From the NCBI RefSeq assembly GCF_001636315.1, contig NZ_KV440949.1:269703-333702 (forward strand): a DNA stretch of 64,000 bases, written 5' to 3'. A program made the translations under genes and the position numbers. Source of the stretch: Neobacillus mesonae (lineage in GTDB: Bacteria; Bacillota; Bacilli; Bacillales; Cytobacillaceae). Under the pieces are notes generated by a model. The model did not search any database. It had not been told where the DNA came from and saw only the letters and a program-made list of their open reading frames with translations. This document shows positions 1 through 7,614 of this stretch, piece by piece; within the stretch, counting starts at the first letter, position 1; the number at the start of each line of letters is the position of its first letter.

Positions 1-1613
1 GTAGCCCATTCAAGTGAACGTGCATCCCATGGGTCCGCACCAATATTTCTTGGTGAATAACGTACACTGTAATAAACGTTATAAACGATTAAAGCAAAGC
101 TGATGGCCATAACACCTGCGCCAACAAACGAAAGCATATTTAATGGTCCATAGCCAGTAGCTTCAGAATAGGTGTACATACGACGTGCCTGACCATCTAA
201 ACCGGTAATGTACATTGGGAAAAACGCTAAGCAGAATCCGATGGATAGAAGCCAGAATGCCCATTTCCCGATTCTTTCATTTAACATAAAACCAAACATT
301 TTTGGCCAATAATACGTAAGACCAGCAAGCATGGCAAATACTACACCAGGGATAATCGTATTATGGAAGTGCGCTACTAAGAACATTGTATTATGGTATT
401 GGTAGTCAGCAGCCGACATCGCCAGCATGACCCCTGTCACCCCGCCAATAACAAAAAGCGGAATAAACCCTAGTGAATAAAGCATTGGAACGGTAAAACG
501 AATCTTCCCTTTCCACAATGTAAATAACCAGTTAAATATCTTAACCCCTGTTGGTACAGCAATCATCATGGTTGTAATGGAGAAAAAGCTGTTTGCAAGT
601 GCCCCTTGCCCCATTGTAAAGAAATGGTGCGCCCAAACCATACAAGATAATGCTGAGATAATAACCATGGAAGCAACCATTGATTTATAGCCGTAAAGAT
701 TTCGGCCAGAAAATGTTGAAATAATTTCACTGTATAAACCAAACGCAGGTAAGATTAAAATATATACTTCAGGGTGTCCCCATACCCAGAACAGGTTGGC
801 CCAAAGCATATCCATCCCGCCATTGGTTGTGGCGAAGAAGTGAGTTCCAAATAATCTGTCCATTGTTCCCATTGCAAGTGCTACTGTGATGACTGGGAAA
901 ACCGTAACAATGATCAGGTTCGTAACTAAAACGGACCATGTAAACATTGGCATTTTCATTAATGTCATGCCAGGTGCTCTCATTTTAAAAATGGTTGTAA
1001 TCATGTTAATACCGGTCATCAGCGATCCAATACCGGATATTTGAATGGCCATCATATAATAGTTCGTCCCTACATGAGAACTAAAATCATTTCCAGCAAG
1101 CGGGAAATAGGAAGTCCATCCAGCATCAGGTGATCCGCCAATAACAAAGGAAATATTAAACAGCATCGCACCAAAGAAGAATAACCAAAAGCTTAATGCG
1201 TTTAACCTTGGGAATGCGACATCCCGAGCGCCAATTTGTAATGGAACAACATAGTTCATAAAGGCAAAGATGAATGGCATTGCCATGAACATGACCATGA
1301 TAACCCCGTGTGTTGAGAAAACTTCATTATAATGCTGTGGATCAAGCAATTTATTATCAGGTACAGCAAGCTGAGCACGCAGCATAATCGCGTCCACACC
1401 GCCGCGGAATAACATAATTAAGGCAGAAATTAAATACATAATCCCAATTCGTTTATGGTCAACCGTTGTTAACCACTCACGCCATAAATAGCCCCATTTT
1501 TTAAAATAGGTTAAGCCTGCAATAATGGCGACCACTGTAAGGCCAATTGCAACCATAGATGCATATATGGCAATACTAGGATTTGGTATGGCAAAACGTT
1601 CAAAGAACTCCAT
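1..1613 (-). CDS. qoxB: Cytochrome aa3 quinol oxidase subunit I (partial, 3' end beyond window)
   Basis: Catalytic subunit I of a heme-copper menaquinol oxidase in the cytoplasmic membrane; it reduces O2 to water and pumps protons. The frame opens at an ATG (complement 1613-1611) and runs off the left edge, leaving about 537 of the usual ~650 residues. The translation shows the HPEVY motif (Cu-B ligand and the Tyr of the cross-linked pair), a later HFHNT segment typical of the Cu-B/heme region, and many hydrophobic helices. A GGAG ribosome binding site lies 9 nt before the ATG. It follows qoxA by 76 bp, the normal qoxAB order; qoxC and qoxD would be expected beyond the left edge. The identification is secure because subunit II next to it is the quinol type. 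Confidence 0.97.
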   Translation of the reverse strand, partial: MEFFERFAIPNPSIAIYASMVAIGLTVVAIIAGLTYFKKWGYLWREWLTTVDHKRIGIMYLISALIMLFRGGVDAIMLRAQLAVPDNKLLDPQHYNEVFSTHGVIMVMFMAMPFIFAFMNYVVPLQIGARDVAFPRLNALSFWLFFFGAMLFNISFVIGGSPDAGWTSYFPLAGNDFSSHVGTNYYMMAIQISGIGSLMTGINMITTIFKMRAPGMTLMKMPMFTWSVLVTNLIIVTVFPVITVALAMGTMDRLFGTHFFATTNGGMDMLWANLFWVWGHPEVYILILPAFGLYSEIISTFSGRNLYGYKSMVASMVIISALSCMVWAHHFFTMGQGALANSFFSITTMMIAVPTGVKIFNWLFTLWKGKIRFTVPMLYSLGFIPLFVIGGVTGVMLAMSAADYQYHNTMFLVAHFHNTIIPGVVFAMLAGLTYYWPKMFGFMLNERIGKWAFWLLSIGFCLAFFPMYITGLDGQARRMYTYSEATGYGPLNMLSFVGAGVMAISFALIVYNVYYSVRYSPRNIGADPWDARSLEWA

Positions 1614-1689
1614 CCTTGATTAACTCCTTTCAAGAAATCTCTCTTTTTAACTATTCATCTATTAAACCGTTCAATATTTACTTATGATT

Positions 1690-2595
1690 TTATTGATTGG
1701 ACATATCCATGTTCATGTCCATTTGTGAATGATCGGTATGGCCATCTTTATTTTTAGGTGCTCCCATATGATGTTCCTCTGGAGGAGGATTAAAGCCTAA
1801 ATGAGTACCAGTGAAAGTCATTTGTCCAAGATGCCCTGGTTTTAATAACTCGTCAAATTTTTTCTCGGTTAAAGGTTTTGCCGTTTTCTTAACGTCCTTA
1901 ACCCATTTATCAAAATCCTTTTCAGACATTGCCGTAACATTGAACATATTTTCAGCAAATCCTTTACCGCTGAAGTTGGCGTTTCGGCCCATCATTTCAC
2001 CAGGTTCATCTGCTGCCAAGTGTAATGTCGTGATCATATCAGACATTGCATATTTTTGTCCGCCCAGCTGCGGAATCCAGAAGCTTGTAATCGGTCCATA
2101 TGAATAAAGCTTAAATTCGATTGGACGGTCTGTCGGAATATACAAATAGTTAACCGTCTCAATATTTTGCTCCGGATAACTAAAGTGCCATTTCCAGTCA
2201 GAAGATGAAGCATATATTACTAAAGGTTCTTTATCCGCATATGCTTGCGGCTTAGCTTCCACAATGTAGTTACTTTGTACAGATACAATTGAAAAGTAAG
2301 TGACAATGACAATTGGAATCCCGACACAGATCAACTCAACCCATTTATTACCTTCAATGTGAGGTGGTTCATAGTCCGGACTTGCCTTAGAAGCACGATA
2401 CTTAATCAACACATAAATTAAAATCGCAAAAACAACAATTACAATAAATGACATGATCCCGATCGATAACAGGATATCATGGGCTTGCCTTTCTGCTTGC
2501 GGCCCTTTAGGATCGAGAACCATCAGCGGTTCACATCCGGTAAGCACCGTGGCAATAGTGAAAACAAGCATTAATAAAGCCGATTTTACTTTCAT
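1690..2595 (-). CDS. qoxA: Cytochrome aa3 quinol oxidase subunit II
   Basis: Subunit II of the menaquinol oxidase (301 aa). An N-terminal lipoprotein signal with lipobox LTGC (Cys around residue 21) is followed by two transmembrane segments (about 43-65 and 85-107) and an extracytoplasmic cupredoxin-like domain. The Cys/His cluster of a CuA site is absent, as expected for an enzyme oxidising quinol rather than cytochrome c. The C-terminal 30 residues are rich in His, Met and Asp (HHMG, HTDHSQMDMNMDM), a pattern that often binds copper; that role is inference. Transcribed ahead of qoxB. A palindrome matching FNR/CRP-family sites lies 56-71 bp upstream of the ATG. Confidence 0.96.
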   Translation of the reverse strand: MKVKSALLMLVFTIATVLTGCEPLMVLDPKGPQAERQAHDILLSIGIMSFIVIVVFAILIYVLIKYRASKASPDYEPPHIEGNKWVELICVGIPIVIVTYFSIVSVQSNYIVEAKPQAYADKEPLVIYASSSDWKWHFSYPEQNIETVNYLYIPTDRPIEFKLYSYGPITSFWIPQLGGQKYAMSDMITTLHLAADEPGEMMGRNANFSGKGFAENMFNVTAMSEKDFDKWVKDVKKTAKPLTEKKFDELLKPGHLGQMTFTGTHLGFNPPPEEHHMGAPKNKDGHTDHSQMDMNMDMSNQ

Positions 2596-2650
2596 GCTAG
2601 TACCCCTTTCTTTTATTTTAACACTTCATATTAAAAATATTTTTTGAGTA

Positions 2651-2666
2651 TGTGATTTATATCACA
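2651..2666. promoter_or_regulatory. FNR/CRP-family-like palindrome upstream of qoxA
   Basis: The 16-bp sequence TGTGATTTATATCACA is a perfect TGTGA-N6-TCACA palindrome, the form recognised by FNR/CRP-family regulators. It sits just upstream of the likely qoxA promoter; a TTAAAAT -10-like element occurs near 2607-2613 on the minus strand. Oxygen- or redox-dependent control of the terminal oxidase is plausible. The sequence match is seen; the regulator is inferred. Confidence 0.5.
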
Positions 2667-3148
2667 TCTTTATTTTCTATCTTAATACCGTTCACAATTA
2701 AAGGACACCCATTCAGGAGATATGTCACTAAATGTTCAAAAAGAATTCGACATTTGAAAAAAGGGATGCTATTCACTGGCATTTTATTTAAAAAAGGATT
2801 ATTATAAATAATTTGTTTCCCACAATCAGCTTCGAAATATTTTTGTACAAAAATAAAATAAAAAAAGCGAAGAATCGTTCGCGCCCCGCTATTAAGCCAT
2901 TATTCAATCGAATTGTAATTTATAATCATCTATTTTGATCATTTTTAACTTTCTTGAAAAAATAAAAACAAGTCCAAGATTTAAGACAAATCGAAGAATT
3001 AGAACAAACTGAACCTTTATCGGATAATTCCCCAGGTAACCAATATATTCTTGAGACTGAAATTTTTAAAACTCCTTTTAAAACTTCCTTACTATTTTTC
3101 ACTTTTTATATTATTCTAAAAATATAACTGATTTGGGGGAGTGACGGA
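2667..3148. other. AT-rich intergenic region without a gene
   Basis: No credible reading frame is present. The only structure noticed is a small hairpin at 2867-2882 (GCGAA / TTCGC) whose A-run on the left would give a T-run on the minus strand, so it could end a minus-strand transcript although no minus-strand gene lies directly upstream. The right end holds the promoter and the GGGGGAG ribosome binding site of the DUF3870 gene. Confidence 0.5.
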
Positions 3149-3457
3149 ATGAATACGATATTTATCGCGGGTCATGCGAAGCTGCCAACTGGTATGGCTG
3201 CTAGAAGTGTTTATGAAACATTGACGATCACTGCGGAAATTGATAAACAATATGGGGTCATAGTAGATGCCTCCTGTACGCTCGCTACTGAGCACGGCCG
3301 TGATTATATCAATAGGCTGTTAAAAGGACATAGTTTGCGGAACGGTATTGATGCACCGCTAGATGAATTAAAAACGGGATATTTAGGAAAAGCCAATCAT
3401 GCCCTGATTGCGGCATTAAAAGATTTATTTAAGCAATATGAATCACTTAACCAATAA
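3149..3457 (+). CDS. DUF3870 domain-containing protein
   Basis: A 102-residue cytoplasmic protein without signal or membrane segments. It matches what I know of the DUF3870 family by its opening FIAGHAKLP, the VYETLTI strand, the VIVDASCTLAT segment and a C-terminal helix; the biochemical role is unknown. It starts at an ATG preceded by GGGGGAG and is a monocistronic plus-strand gene ended by a strong hairpin. It converges with the minus-strand aminotransferase/CoA-transferase operon. Members of this family often sit near catabolic genes, which fits here, but no function should be assigned. Confidence 0.75.
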   Translation: MNTIFIAGHAKLPTGMAARSVYETLTITAEIDKQYGVIVDASCTLATEHGRDYINRLLKGHSLRNGIDAPLDELKTGYLGKANHALIAALKDLFKQYESLNQ

Positions 3458-3460
3458 AGG

Positions 3461-3497
3461 AGAAAGGCCCCTTTCACTTGAAAAAAGGGGCCTTTCT
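3461..3497. terminator. Bidirectional intrinsic terminator
   Basis: AGAAAGGCCCCTTT pairs with AAAAGGGGCCTTTCT around an 8-nt loop. It lies between two convergent genes (DUF3870 and the aminotransferase), with A/T flanks on both sides, so it can serve both strands. Confidence 0.85.
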
Positions 3498-3509
3498 ATT
3501 AATAGCAAA

Positions 3510-4841
3510 TTATAAACTGTTTTGAATTGCTAATAATGATTCTCGAAGGATAGAAAGGAGCTCATCTATTTCCTGCTTATTTATGACAAGCGGCGGCGAA
3601 AAGACAACGGTGTCCATGCCCTCAAATCCTACTGTTCTAACAATCAGCCCCCGTTTGGCACATTCAGCGCTCACCTTTGGAGATATAAGCGTCGGGAATC
3701 GTTTGTTCGTAACCGGGTCCATGATTTCGACCGCGCCAATTAATCCAAGCGCACGGATCTCACTAACGATGTCTACCTCTTCTTGTATTTTTTTGAATCC
3801 CTTTAACAGCTCTTCCCCCATTAAACGTGAATTCTCTACTAAATTTTCTTTTTCAATGATTTCAAGATTTTTCAAAGCAACCGCACATGCCGTAGCATGG
3901 CCGCTGTACGTATAGCCGTGAAGCAGAACTCCGTCCGATAAGGAAACGAGATCTTTATGAATCCTCTCGGTCATAACCACTGCACCCAGCTGGATATATC
4001 CACTCGTAATTCCTTTAGCCAGCAGCATCACGTCCGGGACGACATTGTAATGCTCGCAGGCGAATAATTTACCTGTCCGCCCAAAGCCGGTTATGACTTC
4101 ATCCGCGATGAATAAAATATTATGCTCATCACAAATCTTTCTTACCTCTTGGAAATATCCATCAGGGGCAATGTTTACCCCGCCGGCCCCTTGAACTGGT
4201 TCTGAAATAAAGGCAGCGATCGTATCAGCACCTTCCTTAGCAATACACTCTCTTATTGCATCTGTTGAAAAAGTATCAACATGAAGGAAATCAGGTGCTA
4301 ACGAAGATGTCATTTCATGGAAAGGCGAAATACCGGTCGCACTTGTCGCTCCGATGTTGACCCCGTGGTATCCTTTTTTCCGTGAAATAATTTTCGTTTT
4401 TTGCGGGAAACCTTTCAATTTCCAGTAATATCTTACCAGCTTGTAGGCAGTATCATTGGATTCGGAACCGCCGGATGTAAAAAACACAGCGTTCAAATCC
4501 CCTGGAGTAATTTCCGCCAGCTTTGCGGCCAGACGAATAGCCGGTTCGTTGCTAAAGGAAGAGAAGGAGTTGCTAAATGCCAGCTTTTCCATCTGCTCAC
4601 GGGCAGCCTCCGCCAATTCCTTTCTGCCGTAGCCGACATTCACATTCCATAATGACGACATGCCTTCGAGAACTTTTTTACCGGTAATATCCGTGAGATA
4701 AACTCCTTTTCCCTCGGTAAAAATAAATGGAGCACCTGATTCCTGCTGCTGCTTCAAAGAAGAGGTGGGATGGATAAAATGCTTCTTATCCAAATCAACT
4801 AAAGTGTCTTTTAGAGTACTCTGTACTTGGTTTTGACGCAT
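3510..4841 (-). CDS. Class III PLP-dependent aminotransferase
   Basis: Fold-type I, class III aminotransferase (443 aa, normal family length), of the omega-amino acid/aspartate aminotransferase family. The PLP Lys is K276 in the LLAKGIT segment, and the cofactor Asp is D247 in the ADEVITGFGRTG motif. The SGGSESND segment (123-130) binds the cofactor phosphate, and EPVQGAGG (214-221) is also typical. It probably moves an amino group from an omega-amino or amine substrate to pyruvate or 2-oxoglutarate; the substrate cannot be read from sequence. It is the last gene of the minus-strand set with an acyl-CoA dehydrogenase (97 bp upstream) and a CoA-transferase, so it may feed a carboxylic acid into CoA-dependent oxidation. 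Confidence 0.88.
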   Translation of the reverse strand: MRQNQVQSTLKDTLVDLDKKHFIHPTSSLKQQQESGAPFIFTEGKGVYLTDITGKKVLEGMSSLWNVNVGYGRKELAEAAREQMEKLAFSNSFSSFSNEPAIRLAAKLAEITPGDLNAVFFTSGGSESNDTAYKLVRYYWKLKGFPQKTKIISRKKGYHGVNIGATSATGISPFHEMTSSLAPDFLHVDTFSTDAIRECIAKEGADTIAAFISEPVQGAGGVNIAPDGYFQEVRKICDEHNILFIADEVITGFGRTGKLFACEHYNVVPDVMLLAKGITSGYIQLGAVVMTERIHKDLVSLSDGVLLHGYTYSGHATACAVALKNLEIIEKENLVENSRLMGEELLKGFKKIQEEVDIVSEIRALGLIGAVEIMDPVTNKRFPTLISPKVSAECAKRGLIVRTVGFEGMDTVVFSPPLVINKQEIDELLSILRESLLAIQNSL

Positions 4842-4938
4842 ACTGACTCTCCTTCGCTTGAAAATCTATTTGTTTGGACTTCCCTCGACATTCAAGAGAA
4901 GTCCATCACTTCTATTCTATGAGTCCTCGATGAATCAT

Positions 4939-6150
4939 TTAACTATTTTTCACAGCTTCTTTTTCATATGGCCATGCCGGGAGCATTTTGTTTAATGGTT
5001 TATCTTCACGATAGCCAAGGACATATTCTGCCTGCATAATGGTATGAATCTCTCTTGTTCCTTCATAAATAACTGGGGCCTTTGAATTTCTTAAGAAGCG
5101 CTCCACCGGGTATTCGCTTGAATATCCATATGCTCCATGTATCTGAACGGCATCATCGGCTGCTTTATTGGCAAAATCACATGCCTGCCATTTTGCAAGG
5201 GACGTTTCTCTTGTATTGCGTACACCTTTGTTTTTTAATTCCCCGACACGATAGACTAAGAGTCGGCTCATCTGCAATCCGGCCTCCATGTTGGCAATCA
5301 TTTGTTGCACAAGCTGATGTCTGCCAATTTCTTTGCCAAAGGTTTTCCGTTCATGACAGTACTTTACGCTTTCCTCTAAGCTTGCCATGATTAGCCCCAC
5401 TGCCCCTGCCGCAACCGTAAACCGGCCGTTATCAAGTGCGGCCATGGCGATTTTGAATCCTTCCCCTTCTTGACCAAGTAAATTCTCCTTTGGAACCCTT
5501 AGTTGATCAAAGAACAATTCTCCTGTATTTCCAGAGCGAATGCCAAGCTTCCCTTTAATTGCTTTCGATGAAAAACCAGGCATCGTGCGCTCGACTATAA
5601 AGGCAGAAATCCCGTGATGCTTTTTTGATTTGTCCGTATAGGCAAACACGATAAAATGATCAGCCACATCACAAAGGGAGATCCATGTTTTCGAGCCATT
5701 TAAAATGTAATCATCCCCATCCCGAACTGCAGTTGTCTGCAGGGAAGCCACGTCAGAACCTGCTCCAGGCTCCGTCAACCCAAAGGCAGCTATTTTTTCA
5801 CCCTTTGCCTGTGGTACAAGGTATTTTTGCTTCTGCTCTTCTGTTCCCCATTGCAATAATGTCAGGCTGTTTAAACCTATATGGACCGATACCGCCGTCC
5901 GGAAGGCTGTATCTCCTCGTTCCAGCTCCTCGCAGACTATTGCCAGCGAGTTATAATCCATTCCGCTGCCGCCATATTCTTCTGGGATACATACACCCAT
6001 AAGATCAAGCTCTCGTAAACGTTTCCAAATTACCGGATCAAATGCCCCCTGTTCCTCCCACTCCTGCATATATGGAATAATTTCCTTATCAACGAAACTT
6101 CTAACCATCTTTCTTAACATCACTTGTTCTTCAGAAAAATCAAAGTTCAT
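4939..6150 (-). CDS. Acyl-CoA dehydrogenase
   Basis: FAD enzyme (403 aa) that introduces a double bond into an acyl-CoA and passes electrons to ETF. The FAD-contact motif FGLTEPGAGSD is near residues 133-143 and the catalytic Glu is E363 in IYEGT. RSGNTGELFF and the C-terminal QIHGAYGYSSEYPVERFLRN segment are typical of the family. The EGTREIH form resembles glutaryl-CoA/short-chain members, but the substrate is not fixed. It starts 20 bp after the CoA-transferase gene, so the two are almost certainly co-transcribed and may act in sequence: CoA activation, then alpha,beta-desaturation. Confidence 0.92.
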   Translation of the reverse strand: MNFDFSEEQVMLRKMVRSFVDKEIIPYMQEWEEQGAFDPVIWKRLRELDLMGVCIPEEYGGSGMDYNSLAIVCEELERGDTAFRTAVSVHIGLNSLTLLQWGTEEQKQKYLVPQAKGEKIAAFGLTEPGAGSDVASLQTTAVRDGDDYILNGSKTWISLCDVADHFIVFAYTDKSKKHHGISAFIVERTMPGFSSKAIKGKLGIRSGNTGELFFDQLRVPKENLLGQEGEGFKIAMAALDNGRFTVAAGAVGLIMASLEESVKYCHERKTFGKEIGRHQLVQQMIANMEAGLQMSRLLVYRVGELKNKGVRNTRETSLAKWQACDFANKAADDAVQIHGAYGYSSEYPVERFLRNSKAPVIYEGTREIHTIMQAEYVLGYREDKPLNKMLPAWPYEKEAVKNS

Positions 6151-6170
6151 AACTTTTGCCTCCTAGTAAT

Positions 6171-7358
6171 TTAAATAATTTTCGTTTCCTTTAAATGTGC
6201 TACGTCTTCTTCTGTATAACCTGCCTGTAATAGTATTTCAGTTGTGTGCTCCCCTGGAATTGGCGGGTGGCGCTCTATCCTCGTCTTTGTTCTTGATAGT
6301 TTCATAGGAGAGCCTACAAGATTAACTGTCCCTGCTTCCGGGTGCTCCACTTGAACGACCATATCCCTCGCCGTAACCTGCGGATGATCAAAAACCTGAT
6401 CCAATGTTGCGATAGGACCGCATGGAATATTATGCTGCAAAAACAATTCAGTCCACTCATTGACAGGTTTTAATTGGAGCTGCTTTTCAATTATTCTCGT
6501 AAGCTCCAGCTTATTTTGCACCCGCGCCTCATTGGTGTGAAACCTTTCATCTACAGCCAATTTACTCATTCCCAACACTTCACAAAGGGCGACAAATTGG
6601 CGATTATTCCCAACAGCAATAATTATCTCCCCATCTGCTGCACTAAACTTCGAATACGGAACAATGTTCGGATGGTCATTGCCAAGTCTTCTGGGAACTG
6701 TACCTGAAATGAGATAATTACTGGCTACATTGGCAAGTGAACTGACGGCCGTATCCATCAACGACATATCGATTTTTTGTCCCAGTCCTGATCTTTCCCG
6801 TTCCAACAGGGCTGCTTCAATCGATATTGCGGAATATAACCCTGTTAAAATATCAACCATGGCTACACCGATTTTCAGCGGGCCGCTTTCTTCACTTCCG
6901 GTAATGCTCATCAATCCGCTCATACCTTGAATGATATAATCATATCCGGGGAAATGCCTGTAAGGGCCCGTTTCTCCAAATCCGGTGATGGAACAATAAA
7001 CAAGCCGCGGGTTTTTGCTTTTCAATGATTCATAATCCAATAACCATTTTTCCATTGAGCCGGCTTTGAAGTTATGGATTAAAACATCCGCTTCTTTTGC
7101 CAACGTACGAATGATTTCCCTGCCTTCTTCGGATTTCAGATTGACGGTGATGCTTCGCTTATTGCGGTTTGCACATAAATAGTAGGCACTAACCCCGTTT
7201 TGAAAAGGCGGCCCCCAGCTTCTCGTCTCATCGCTGCCACCCGGGGCCTCGACCTTGATCACATCCGCACCAAGGTCAGCGAGAATCATCGTACAATGCG
7301 GACCCGCCAGTACTCTCGTTAAATCTAATACCTTAATACCTTCTAATGCTCCTGTCAT
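6171..7358 (-). CDS. CaiB/BaiF family (family III) CoA-transferase
   Basis: Moves CoA from a donor such as succinyl-CoA to a carboxylic acid. At 395 aa it is of normal length. The N-terminal LDLTRVLAGPHCTMILADLG and VIKVEAPGGSDETR segments are diagnostic, and the catalytic Asp is D169 in VAMVDILTG, the same position as in formyl-CoA transferase. The ribosome binding site GGAGGAGG lies 4 nt before the ATG. It heads an operon with the acyl-CoA dehydrogenase and probably the aminotransferase. Its leader contains a terminator preceded by a foldable segment, so expression may be attenuated. Carnitine, glutarate or another acid are all possible substrates. Confidence 0.92.
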   Translation of the reverse strand: MTGALEGIKVLDLTRVLAGPHCTMILADLGADVIKVEAPGGSDETRSWGPPFQNGVSAYYLCANRNKRSITVNLKSEEGREIIRTLAKEADVLIHNFKAGSMEKWLLDYESLKSKNPRLVYCSITGFGETGPYRHFPGYDYIIQGMSGLMSITGSEESGPLKIGVAMVDILTGLYSAISIEAALLERERSGLGQKIDMSLMDTAVSSLANVASNYLISGTVPRRLGNDHPNIVPYSKFSAADGEIIIAVGNNRQFVALCEVLGMSKLAVDERFHTNEARVQNKLELTRIIEKQLQLKPVNEWTELFLQHNIPCGPIATLDQVFDHPQVTARDMVVQVEHPEAGTVNLVGSPMKLSRTKTRIERHPPIPGEHTTEILLQAGYTEEDVAHLKETKII

Positions 7359-7395
7359 ACTACCTCCTCCTATTTGGATTTTTAGCGAAAAACAT

Positions 7396-7439
7396 AAAAA
7401 GCCAGCCCAAACACACAGTTAATGTGTATTGGACTGGCT
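7396..7439 (-). terminator. Intrinsic terminator in the leader of the CoA-transferase operon
   Basis: On the minus strand AGCCAG(T)CC and GG(G)CTGGCT close a long hairpin with an inner ACACA/TGTGT stem, followed by TTTTT. It lies 38 bp before the CoA-transferase ATG and about 175 bp after the flavoprotein stop. It can end the upstream transcript and/or attenuate the downstream operon. Confidence 0.75.
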
Positions 7440-7547
7440 ACCCGTTCCATTTTTACCAGCCGGCTAAAGCTGGAAGTGGAAACTTATCAGTCAATAATAT
7501 TATTGATAACTTTAAAGCTTCATTTCCTTCCACTGGGAGGGGGATAG
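7438..7547 (-). ncRNA. Candidate structured leader RNA (three-way junction), unclassified
   Basis: Read on the minus strand, CTATCCC (7547-7541) can pair with GGGTAG (7443-7438). Inside, AGTGGAA (7534-7528) pairs with TTCCACT (7481-7475), and CCAGC (7473-7469) pairs with GCTGG (7460-7456). Together these make a three-way junction directly in front of a terminator. The GGCTGG of the third stem could instead pair with CCAGTC of the terminator's 5' arm, giving an antiterminator choice. I could not match it to a known riboswitch class or a T-box. It may equally be chance pairing in a spacer. Confidence 0.35.
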
Positions 7548-7614
7548 GATGAAGATATATTTATTTTATAGGAATTTTCTGAATTGTTCAAGGCATTTTT
7601 ATTAAAATATTTCC

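Noticed and set aside
7549..7605. Plus-strand 18-codon frame with a strong ribosome-binding-like sequence
   Set aside because: It is very short, lies in a minus-strand region, and the purine run is explained by the complementary stems of the leader.
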